Shown piece after piece: positions 12,863-23,000 of a stretch of DNA of 64,000 nucleotides; position 1 is the stretch's first letter, and each line of letters opens with the position of its first letter. The notes under the pieces are model-generated. The model was given only the letters and a program-made list of their open reading frames with translations, made no database searches and had not been told where the DNA came from. The position numbers were made by a program, and so were the translations under genes. Source of the DNA: Phoenix dactylifera (taxonomy: Eukaryota > Streptophyta > Magnoliopsida > Arecales > Arecaceae); the NCBI RefSeq assembly GCF_009389715.1, contig NC_052399.1:14201646-14265645 (forward strand), read 5' to 3'.

Positions 12863-13598
12863 ATGGATCCCTACGTTGATGGAGAAAAGGATGAGTTCTT
12901 TATGGATATAGAGAGGCAGATTTTGCTTCTCATGGCTGACGATGGAGAGAGCTCGTTAGACGCGGCATGCCGGACCCCTAAAGAGAGCAAAACAAGCCCA
13001 TCTTTACTCACTGAGGCAAGAATTATCTTCTGACTGATAACTAGAGTATCGAGTTCTTGTTGCTTATTGTGATTCAGGTCTTGGAAACTATCTTTTTTAT
13101 TTTTCGAGTGCTGAGTTATGAAGAAATCTTGCATGCTGCAGCAGTGGGACTGCGGCATCAGCCGTAGTGCTTGCCGCCGGAGGCATTCAAACCCACTAAC
13201 ACCACAACGCCTTAAAACGAAGCGGCCAGCAGCAGTAAGTGCAGCCATCCTCGAGGGCGTAAACATAAGTGGATTTTATTTATTTGGGAATGTTTTTAGC
13301 TCCATTCTATTGCATATGGTAGATTAGTGGTATGTGGAATTGTTTTTAAGGCAGGGAGGTCGGAATTGTAGGTTTTGTTGCCGAGAGAGAGGAAGGGAAC
13401 AGGAGTCTTTATTCCCTGCTGCTGCCCCCCTCCTCATACCTGAAGGGCTGAAGCTGGTTAGTGCACTTACTTTCTAATTAAAGAGGACAGAAACATGACC
13501 GTTATGAACAAAGTATTTATTTACTTTAAGATTATTTTTATTTTTTTTTGTTACAGGGACTCTTGGTCGGAGAAAAGGAGCAGGTTCTTGCAAATTAA
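12863..13598 (+). CDS. Small plant protein of unknown function, four exons
   Basis: Proposed exons are 12863-13015, 13142-13234, 13355-13456 and 13557-13598, giving 129 residues. All three introns are in phase 0. Introns 2 and 3 are GT-AG. Intron 1 needs a GC donor (GAG|GCAAG), because no GT donor precedes the in-frame stop. The acceptor of exon 2 is a CAGCAG pair, so a Gln may be included or skipped. The protein begins acidic (MDPYVDGEKDEFFMDIERQI), has an Arg/Cys-rich middle (NCRFCCRERGRE), and ends in LLVGEKEQVLAN. No signal peptide or known domain is visible. The consistent phases and a sensible C-terminus support a real gene, but I do not recognise it. A short 5' leader follows a TATATATA run. 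Confidence 0.6.
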
Positions 13599-15333
13599 GA
13601 AGATTTGAAGGTCAAGCTATGTGAAAATAATTAATGTGTCACGTAGAATTATTTGGTGATATTTCTTCGAGTTTACCATCTTCACCTGATTACGATGTTT
13701 GCACTCCAACAGCAAGAGGGTTATTGCTATCCGTATTCTAATGTATCACTTGTGTCTCACTGTCATATTTAGAGCATTAATGAAAGATCAACACTTTGAC
13801 TAGAAGGTGTTGGTGGCTCAAAATACTTCATCATGAACTGAGCGCTCAATCTACATTGCATGAGCTATTGCAGTGAACTACTTCAGATTTATGACAACTC
13901 AAAATAGGCTCACCTCATTAAACAAAAATAGTGTTTGTCGCCAAGCTAGCTAATGTAGGATGATCGAAATTTGAGGATTTGATGCTATGTTAGGAGAGCA
14001 AGTATTTCTACCAATATTAAAAATTCATTGACCATGAGGATCCTCAAAAGTCCCTCTTAAACCAAGATTTATCGATCATATCTAATCCAGATTAGGATTT
14101 GTATTCCGCTGAGCATCGCAGAGACTGGAAACCAACTCGGTGCTTCAACAAGAAGCATTGTACCCACGCCAATAACCTCTCTACTTACACCCACATCAAG
14201 TAATAACGTAATGATAATAATAATAATATAAAAATCTATTTGGAGATCTGATTGGAAGGATCACAGCAAGTAATTAAGAGTTTCAATAAAAAAGTACGAT
14301 TTCTCACGTCTTTAGAAATTGGGAAAAGTTCAAATGAAAAATATAGCTGCTAGGAATCGGTCTGACCCAGACGGCAAGTAGTTTGTATCGTCAGAGTTCC
14401 TAAGTTGTCTGCCATTCGAACTGGAAAGATCGAATAGGATCGCCACACGCCTCCACAGCAATGCTCTGATGGAGTTGCATGGTGGAGAAACAGCATCGGG
14501 TGGTGCTCCAACGTGACTCCGACCTAAAACATCCAAAAATAATCTATTCATATGCAAGGATGATACTACTTACATTCGATCCTCCTCAAGTTTGCAATTA
14601 CAGTAGTCTCATAAAATTGGACCACTCTTTTAGTCTAAGATAAATATCTTTTCTCCCTTATTCTACTTTTTGTTAGTTCGCATAATTTTTTATTTTCTAT
14701 TCTCATATGTCATTTTTTTATATTCTACACTCTAGTTGTTTTCCTGTGTTTTTCATTGCCAATCAAACAAAAATCCTTTGTCATTTTCTTTCAAGTGGTC
14801 TCTAGTTGTCGAGGTCTATAAAATTTGTTGATAAAGGTATTCAAATTATTCTCAAAACTTCCTCCGGTTTTATTCTTTGAAATCAATCTAGGCTTCACAA
14901 TTTTTTCACCGAGGCTTGTTTATGTTTCATTTCAAATGCCATGTCATCCCAATAGGGTTCTTCCTCACCATTCTTTTTATTTGGTCAGTTTCTAAACTTC
15001 CTTTAACATTCCTGTATCCAAGCCCCATGCCTCGGTTGGGAGTAAAAGAAATAGTCGCAACTTTGAGGTCATGGCTTTAAAGAAGTCCATTCATCAACCT
15101 CAAAATTCCCATCTTTGCATTCTTTTTTGGTGTTTTTGTGCTGGGATAAACTTCTTTCTCCAACAAAATGCCTGTTAGAGAATGTGTTACAGCCTGTAAT
15201 TGTGTATGGTATATATGTAATAAAAAACGTTTAGTTTGTGTTGTTTGTATATTTTCTTTTATTCTTGTGTATGAAAATCTTATTGAGCATATGTTATAGA
15301 TAATTCAGAATAGTGGGGTGCATGTGCAAATTT
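13599..15333. other. AT-rich intergenic region
   Basis: No gene is visible. It contains the presumed 3' untranslated region of the four-exon gene on the left. It ends where the tandemly duplicated segment begins. Confidence 0.5.
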
Positions 15334-15957
15334 TATGGTGGACCAAAAAGAAGCATGACGATAGTTGTAACCTCATAATTTGTTGGCATGTATGTATTAT
15401 TTGATGATAATATGCAATTATGTCCTCATGGAATTTGGAATTAGATGTCACGCTAGCAAATGACACATTGACACATTGAATATAGGGACTGCTGATTTGT
15501 CTATGTCTGCAAATGGGTAGGATTGGGTCGGACCGGGCTTGCTTATCTTTTGGGTCATGATTTTGGATTCGGGCTTAACTCGTTGGCTGACTGGATTGGG
15601 CGAGCTTGAAACTATGCCGGATGAACCTTGCAACTTGGTTAGCAATTCTTTTATACCTAAGAATATAATTATTGATAGTCAAAAATGAATTCACTAGAAG
15701 TTGGAATAGAAATAATTTATTCTTATTTTTCTGGCTATATTTTTTGAAATTACATTAAATTAAATATATATTATTTTGTAGAGGAAATAGGAATAGAAGC
15801 ATGCGTGGAGGGTATATTTTATATATATCTGACCATGATTTATGTTTTTTTAATTAAGAAGACGGTCTCATCGAATGAATATTATTTTTGAGGTATATGA
15901 AGCCTAATTCTATTTTTTTTCGAGGGGCTTAGAAATAAGGGTACGGAGAAAAGACAA

Positions 15958-16334
15958 AAAAAAGTGGTCGTCCGCAATTGGTCTGCCTGCGAGCCTAAGA
16001 GGGTCAGTGGGGCGGCGGCTAACTGTCCTTTCACCGTTGAGAGCGGGAGGTGTTCGCTGCTCTGTGATACCAGCCTAACGCTGTTCCCTCCTCTTCAGGA
16101 GATGCGCGAACCAAGCCTTCGCTCAAATCGCACATCTCACTAATCAAACTTGGAACGGGCTAGCCGGATCCATACGCACCACCTGAGCCTGTACTCGGGG
16201 GCACGACCAAACGTCCAAACAACTTTAATGCCCCCACTCGGGTTACAAGCTCCCGCAACGAAGCTCGGCGATCAAGGGAGCGGGACTTCTGTATCTTAAA
16301 CGAACATATTATTTTGCACGCAGGCGATGTGGGA
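15958..16334. other. GC-rich noncoding block, unit A copy
   Basis: This block matches 31738-32105 in unit B, with many point differences. It is GC-richer than its surroundings and contains no reading frame of note. It directly abuts the broken end of the ERF-like piece. I cannot identify it; an organellar origin is one possibility. Confidence 0.5.
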
Positions 16335-17568
16335 CTAAAATGATCGGCTTCCTAGCTGCCGTAAGACTGCCCATGGTAGCCGTCGCATTCCCTCGATATC
16401 GTAGGCCAGGGCAGCCTCTTGGGCAGGGTCGAAGGTCCCAAGCCAATGCCTTTCCTTGGTCGTGGGGTCCCTTATCTCAACAGCATACCTCCCCCAAGGC
16501 CTTCTCCTCACACCAAGGAACCTCCCTGGCTCTGTGGTTGCTGGCGATGACGATGAGGATGGCTTAGCCCGACAGAAGCCCACTGAGGGTGGGTTGTGGC
16601 CTTGAGCTTTCGGTGCTGCGGTGTCCAAGATTTTTGAGGACATTGGTTGGTGTCGGGGGAAAAATGAATTGCCCCAAAATACGTGGATTCATCACCGATA
16701 CGTGATGGCGAGCGTAATAGCAGCAACCCTCAAAGGAGCACGACTTGAAGGCGCTCGACCTCAGAGCTTGCGGCCTTGATCTCGACCAAGCCGAACCCCG
16801 ATCGACCTCAAGTCCGAGGAAGACCCGGTCAAAGGACGAAGCAGACTTCTCCATCTCACCGAAAATCAAGCCCTTCTCCTCCTTATCCGGGATCCAATCC
16901 CGCGATCTCTGCCTGAGCGACTGTTAACAGTTAAATGCGCACGATCTCCACGGACCTCCAGCCAGCCCGAAATCTCAAGCCATCCACGGCAACTCATTGA
17001 CTCAATCACGTCCAGTCATCCACGGCAACTCATTGACTCAATCACGTCCAGTCATCCACGGCAACTCATTAATTCACACGATCACGTCCAATTATGACGG
17101 TAACTCATTAATTCGCACAGTTACATCGCACGTAACCCTGACACCCCTCCTATAAAAGGAAGACTCCCTCTTCTCAGAGGAGAGGACTTCTGACTTTTGA
17201 CTTCTACATGCAATATCTCTTTCTCTCCATAAGAGTCCCTCTCTAACTTAAGCATCGGAGGGCCGGCGCCGGAAACTCCAGCCACCTGCTTCTTGCAGGT
17301 CCCCCGGAGGACGCAGCCCACCGCCACACCACTTGCTGGAGCTTCTTCTTCTCAGCCAACGGTCGCCTCCAGATCCCATTTCCAGCAACAGTTGGAAACA
17401 TGAGAAGAAGAGAGAGGGAGCTGGAGAAAGCCAGAGGTGGTTATGAGTGAGGTCGTTTGGGTTTGGATAGGGGTGGGGAGGTGAAGAGAGGTCCAGGGGA
17501 GTTAAATTCGGTGCTGCTGGATGTGGTAGGAGGGAAAAGGACATTGTAGATGGGATAGGAGCCGTCAA
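16335..17568 (-). pseudogene. Truncated AP2/ERF gene piece, unit A copy
   Basis: This host-gene fragment reads on the minus strand: the N-terminal half lies at 17568-17396 and the DNA-binding part at 16645-16335, separated by a solo LTR with its target duplication. The AP2/ERF domain has [20 protein letters not shown] and the WLGTFD motif. These match the LEAFY PETIOLE/FRIZZY PANICLE/ERF086 group of transcription factors. The domain breaks off at AYD, where a foreign tail of about twenty residues follows, so the last part of the AP2 fold is missing. Compared with unit B, 42 bases ([13 protein letters not shown] region) are deleted in frame, between short matching sequences. It is almost certainly non-functional. 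Confidence 0.85.
16651..17390 (+). mobile_element. Solo LTR of a Tat-like Ty3/gypsy retrotransposon
   Basis: A 740-base sequence begins TGTCGGGGG and ends CCAGCAACA. It is flanked by a 5-base target duplication GTTGG (16646-16650 and 17391-17395) and is absent from the matching position in unit B. Its 3' portion resembles the LTR of the larger element nearby (GGAGGGCCGGCGCCGGAAA and the CCAGCAACA end), so the two belong to related families. A TATAAAAGG box lies near 17151, and a short tandem repeat (about 34 bases) at about 16975-17065. No internal region is left. It is a fossil produced by LTR-LTR recombination. Confidence 0.9.
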
Positions 17569-17591
17569 GGATTCATGACCGGCTTCACCAA

Positions 17592-17813
17592 TTAGAATGA
17601 TACTTTTACATTGTGAACAAACTCTTGTTTCATTGAGACATGATCTTTTTCTAAATCAGTCAGCCTCATCCTTGTTCTTGCGACCTCAAGCTTCGGTTCC
17701 CTGTTCTCTCTCTTCACTGATGCAAAACTGTCCATTGGGGAGATGGTACCACTCCCCACCCCACTGCCTGTTCTCTCTCTTCGCTGAACCAAAGAACTGA
17801 TCATGGCTTTTGT
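17592..17813 (-). pseudogene. NPH3/RPT2-like BTB gene piece, unit A copy (interrupted)
   Basis: On the minus strand, translated segments such as SVKRENREPKLEVAR and [13 protein letters not shown] match the C-terminal coiled coil of NPH3/RPT2-family BTB proteins, which are substrate adaptors of CUL3 ubiquitin ligases in phototropism and auxin transport. The rest of the same piece lies beyond the inserted Tat element, at about 29367-29500. In unit B both parts are contiguous (32655-33010). This is host-gene debris with no plausible function. Confidence 0.7.
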
Positions 17814-17814
17814 T

Positions 17815-18325
17815 TGTTGCTGGAAATGGGACCCGGGGGTGACCTGTCCGCTGGGAAGGAGGAGCTCCGGCGAGAACTGGCGGGCGGCGATCCGTCGGCG
17901 GGCAGCATCCTCCGGAAGATCTGCAAGAAAGCCGGTGGCCGGGATTTCCGGCGCCGGCCCTCCGATGCTTAAGTCAGAGGGGGCTAATCTGTGGGGGAGG
18001 AGAGAGGAGGAAGATATACTTTTTCGGGTTTCAGAGTCCAACCCCCTCTAGGATGGAGGGGTCCCCTTTTTATAGGGGGTGTTGGGTTACCTGTGATGTG
18101 ATGGGGCGAGGTTGCCGTACGGCTTAGCACGTCGCATGAGTTGGCGAGGTCGAACTTCCGAGGTCAAGAGCTCTGAAGTTAGACGCCTGGCGGGGCGCCA
18201 GGTCGGGCGTCCGGTCAGACGTCCGAGGTCGGGCGCCAGGTCAGGTGTCCGGGGTCGGGCAATTCCGAGGTCGTGGGCCGTTGGCGTGCTCATGTTCTTA
18301 GGGGGCGACTTACATTCCCCCAACA
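17815..18325 (-). repeat. 3' LTR of the Tat element (shortened)
   Basis: A 511-base LTR with TG...CA ends. It matches the 5' LTR at both ends but lacks about 365 internal bases present there. It abuts the left target duplication. Confidence 0.9.
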
Positions 18326-18917
18326 CTACCCCCCGACTTCCGAGTTCGAGTCGTTTCGCGAGCTCGGGCTCAGGAAGTAACTGCCATTATTAAACTAGTG
18401 GGGACCAGTAAATCTTAAATTATTCTGGCGCTCCGCACGTTTCGGGGCGTCCTTAATGGGGGAAGAGGGGGCGATGCCCCTTCGTCCTTCGAGGTTGCTT
18501 CGTATAGTGAGCTCATGATGGGGCTTCGGGATCCGACGGGACATCGCCTCGATTCTGTACTCGAGGCATCAGCCCAGAATGAATGCGCTGCTTCGGCTTC
18601 CGAGGCCGACACGTGGCGTGATCTGGATGAGGGGTGGAAACCAGCTCTGCCGATCTGGGCCGTTAGAAAGGTTTATATAAACCCCTCAATCTGGCTCAAA
18701 GGGAGGTCTTGCTTGGTTGCTCCCTTTTTTCCGCCGTTTCTATCCTCTTGTCTTCTTTCTCAGTCGCAACAGAGCTTCCCCGACGGTGCTCGGAGCGATC
18801 TCCGGCGGTTCCCCCCATAGGTTTCCTTCCTGCGTTAGCTAGGGGGTCCCTCTTCTTCTTCTTTTTTGGGCTTTTTCTCGTCTTCTTCCTCTTTTGGTTG
18901 TTTTTCTTTCTTCTAAA

Positions 18918-21028
18918 ATGGGTCTTGGTTCGGATGAGATTGGATCTAGTCTGTCGGGGGAGAAGCTGGAATTGGTCCGTACCCTGTTCTTTTTCCGGCC
19001 CGGGTTTCATCTCGAAACCGCGAGGCGGGAGGATAGGGTGACGCGGCCGATCCCAGGTCGGATCGGGATTCATCTCGAGACGCTCTGGGCTGGTTTACGG
19101 TTCCCTCTCCATGAGTTCGTGAACAGCCTGCTGGTGGAGTACCAACTCGTCCCAGCACAGCTTGCTTCGAATTCATGGAGGACCATCGTCGGATTCTTGT
19201 CCCTTTGCCTTGCGCACGGGATTCCGACTTCGGTGAGCGTTTTTCGCCGGTGTTTTTTATTAAAGACAAACCCGACGGATGGAGAGTGGCTATATTTCGC
19301 CTTTCGGAGCGGTATGTCACTTTTCCAAGGTGCCCCTTCCTCTATTCATGAGTGAAAGAGAAGATTTTTCTTTCTTGCATCCGAGGTGTCATGGGATTCG
19401 ACCCAAGTGGGGGCACCCCCGGCTGAAGGCCCTTAACAGGCTCTCCGAGCCCTCGGCGAGCGAGCAGAGGGTCCTTAACGCTCCGCGGGGCCTCGGGAAG
19501 GATTTCAACCTGACCGACCTCCTAAAAGAGGGTGCCTTGGCGAGCGTTGGCCTGAGTTCGGCACGTCCCGAGGGTAAGAGCGGTCACATTGTTTTGTCTT
19601 TACCTTATTCGTTTTTTTCTCTCTTTTCTTAGAATTTTTTCTTCTTCTCTTTTTTTATTTCAGACATTCCCCGAATGCCGACTAGCAACACATCTCTCTT
19701 CTTCCGGCTGAAACGGAGGTCAGCCGAAGCAGGTGGGGCTGTTCCCGAGCCCAGAAAAAAGGCCAAGTTGGCTGCTGCTTCTACCCCTGCCGAGGTGAGG
19801 GGTTCCGAGGCCGGAGCGTCGGGGTCCGTCCGGGAAGGGGTCCCAGTCGCCGAGCATACGAGCTCGGGTTCCAGGGGGGCATCGGACTCGGCGCCTTCGG
19901 AACATCCTGCCCCCGTTTCTCAACAAGCGGGTCGGCCGGCCTTGCGCCTGCGGCGCTCGGGGCCCGAGCCGAGCAGGGGCCCCGGGGGTGTTCCGGAAGG
20001 GAGTCGGCCGACCCGGAATCCCCGATCCCGGAGGGCAGCTCGGCCTTCCGGGATGGTGACGTTGCGCGCGCCGTCTTTCGTCGCGCAATGCTCCCGGCCG
20101 ACCAGGCCGACTTCAGGAATCTCGGTCTCGAAGAGATTGTCGACCAGACATACTGCAACACTGCTCGGATAAGCTGTCCTCTTATTTTGTCCTTAGTCGT
20201 CGACATTTTCTTTTCTCTTACTCATTGTTATTTTTCCTGTAGCATATTCATGAAATAGACACTCTGGTATTCATTGCCTCGGAATGCTAGAATGAGTCTC
20301 GGCGATTCCGCAAACAACAGGAATCGGCCAAGAAGAAGCTCGCGGAGTCGGAGGCCGCGCTAACTGAGGCCGTCGCTCGGAGGGAGGCCACCGAGGCCGG
20401 TCGGCGAGCAATCGCCGATGAGCTCGAGGAAGAGAGGGCCGCGCATGCCCTAACGAGGACGGCGCTGCACGACTCTGAGGCACGTCTTGAGGCCCACTCT
20501 GAAGCCGCCGGCTATAAATATGAGGGTGGAGTTCTCCGCCTAAAGGTCGAGCAGCTTGAGGCCTGGAAGAGAAGGGCGCTCGAGCGGGCCGAGAATGCCG
20601 GGAAGCTCTTCAAAGAGTCGGAAGAGTTCCGCGATATGTTGGAGGAGGAGACCGTGGACGGGTTCCTCCGGGGCTTCGAAAATTTTCGAAGACAAATGGC
20701 TCGGTATTGCCCTCAGTTCGACCTGTCTGGGATCCGGTCGAAATCAGGATTCGGTGATGAGTTCGGTTTGCCCTCCGCACTTGAGGACGAGGAGGAGGCC
20801 GTCGGAACCGAGGTCGAAGGACATGTTGCCGAACCCGAGGCCGCCAGAATCGAGGTCGAGGGACAGGTTGCCGAACCCGAGGCCGCCGAGGCTGATCGAT
20901 CGGTTCAAGAGGCTCTTACTGGGGAGGTACCTGAGCCGGCCGCGGGGGGTCCCGAGCTGAGTTCCGCCGAGGGCCCCCAAGTGATCGTCGTGGACGATCC
21001 TGGCATTAACGAGGCCGTAGCCCCCTAG
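18918..21028 (+). mobile_element. Antisense gene of the Tat element (gypsy-type transposon domain plus coiled coil)
   Basis: On the strand opposite gag-pol lies a multi-exon coding region typical of Tat elements. The first part carries the 'putative gypsy type transposon' (Transposase_28-like) signature around FPLHEFVNSLLVEYQLVPAQ and SWRTIVGFLSLCLAHGI. A Pro/Ser/Arg-rich linker follows, then a long coiled coil (about 20290-20680), and then an acidic repeat with VEGHVAEPEAA units near the end. A TATATAAA box at about 18673 stands about 245 bases upstream of the first ATG, so the gene seems to have its own promoter. Its product has no known enzymatic role. Introns are usual for this gene in the family. 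I give only the overall span. Confidence 0.75.
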
Positions 21029-22129
21029 GACTTATCTTCTTTTGTTTTTCTTTTATTATAAGCGAGGTTGGCCTTCAAACTTGTTGTTTGGCCGACCCTC
21101 AATTTTGTACTCCAACCTTCGGGCCTTCCATTAATGAGAGAGCTTTCTTTATAAATTCATGTCTGCTTTTCTCTTCTTTGCGTAACGAATAGGGCTTTAC
21201 TTTAATCGTCCGAGTTGATTCCCTCCTGGCGAATTTTTCTAAGTACTGGAGTTCGGCTAAACTCATAGACTTAGGTTCGGATTACGTTCGCCAGATTATC
21301 AAGCTTAGGTCCGATGAAGAGCCTTTTGGCGCCGGGCTCAAACCTTAGGAAAATTCACTAAATCTTTGAGCTCGGTTCGTAGTTTGCCAGGTCCTTGAGC
21401 CTTGCTCTCGAATTTTTAAAGCACCGAAGTTGGGCCTCAGACCCCACAAGAGGCTTTGCTAGGCTTCCAGATTCATCTTCTGGAGTATTCGGCCAAGTTT
21501 TTGAGCTCTGCTTTTTCAGACGTAAGTTCACGAAAAATTGTAGGGTCGGTCCCCGAGAGGACTGTAAACCGAAGTAAAGTTGCCGCTAGGGTCTTCGCGG
21601 CTATTGGCCTCGGACTTGGTCGAGGTACCGACAAGCAAAATAAGAATATATGGTGGGTGCCTTGGCACTTTTGAAGTCGACCAGAGCATCAAAGGTCGAG
21701 GTCATTGCTACGCACGGACGTCGACTTCCTGGTGTTCGGGCTTGGCTGAGCCCTCATTCAGAGGTCATAAATAAAGAAAACAAGCACGGGGTCGCCGGGA
21801 CCTCAGCCTTGGGTTGGTTCAGAAGAGCATCCCGACCTTGGTCGGGAGGGATCTCGAGCTTGATTGGGATCTCACTGGCGATACATAAGCAAATAAATGT
21901 AATGGAGCAGGTGCTAAATGGGATGTACCTTTTGCACCTTCGAAATCAGGTGCCCCATGTTGAAGCAGGCCGTTTCGTTCCTCGGTCAGCTTTCAGAGGC
22001 GTTTTTTTTTTTGGCCTGAGATCCGCTCTGGGGACACCGGCATGCTGGGAGATGTCGCTGTCGTCGGGGACTTGCGTAGGCGTTATCCCGTCGCTGTTGT
22101 CGAGTCACAGAGGGCCGCGAAGGTATTAT

Positions 22130-22770
22130 CCCGTCTTCCCGAGGTCGAGGGAGCCCGGGCTCGCTGTCGACCTGGTAATGCTTCCCGAGGTCGAGGGAGT
22201 TTAGGACTCTACGGTCGACACACGGGGCATCCCGACCTTGGTCGAGGTATCGAGCACGAGGCCGAGGGAGCTTGGGCTCGCCGTCGACCTGGTGATGCTT
22301 CCCGAGGTCGAGGGAGTTTGGGATTCTACGGTCGACACACGGGGCATCCCGACTTTAGTCGAGGGATCGTGCGCAAGGTCGAGGGATCTGGGAACGCACT
22401 GTCGACCTGCGATGCTTTCCGAGGTTGAGGGAGTTCGGGACTCTACGGTCGACACACGGGGCATCCCGACCTTAGTCGAGGAGGCGCTACGGGGGGCCGC
22501 GAAGGTACTACCCCGTTGTTGATGTCGAGCGCCACGGAGGGCCGCGAAGGTACTATCCCATCTTTCCGAGGCCGAAGGAGCTTGGGCTCACTGTCGACTC
22601 AGCGGGGCATCCCGACCTTAGTCGGAGAATCGTGCGCAAGGTCGAGGGGTCTAGGGACGCACTGTCGACCTGCGACGCTTTCCGAGATCGAGGGAGTTTG
22701 GGACTCTACGATTGACACTCGGGGCATCCCGAACTTAGTCGAGGTCTTTGAGGGAGATCGAGACCGAGCT
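22130..22770. repeat. 117-bp tandem array inside the Tat element
   Basis: The block CTTCCCGAGGTCGAGGGAG recurs at 22181, 22298 and 22415, exactly 117 bases apart, and again in altered form at 22678. CGGTCGACACACGGGGCATC lies at a fixed offset in each. The open frames across it are products of the repeat. It sits between the antisense gene and integrase. Confidence 0.9.
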
Positions 22771-23000
22771 CGATATCGGCGCGTCTGGGCGTTCCAGGCT
22801 TGGCTGGGGCATCCGATCTTGGTCGGGCATCCGAGTTGTGTCGGGCATCTGAGTTGTGTCGGGCGTCCGAGCTGGGCCGGGTTGTCTAAGAATTACGAAA
22901 TATTTAGACATCAGGAGAAACACAGCACAATGAAACAATTGCAGATAAGTTATTGTAAAAAGATGAGACTTATGCTCCAAATAGGGAACCCCTTGGGGTT

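Noticed and set aside
17592-18041. Open minus-strand frame running from the Tat LTR into the flank
   Set aside because: It joins LTR sequence with the neighbouring NPH3 debris by chance and is not a gene.
22042-22522. Overlapping frames with repeated VEGVWDSTVDTRGIPTLV-type blocks
   Set aside because: They are products of the 117-base tandem array and not genes; all frames show the same repeat.
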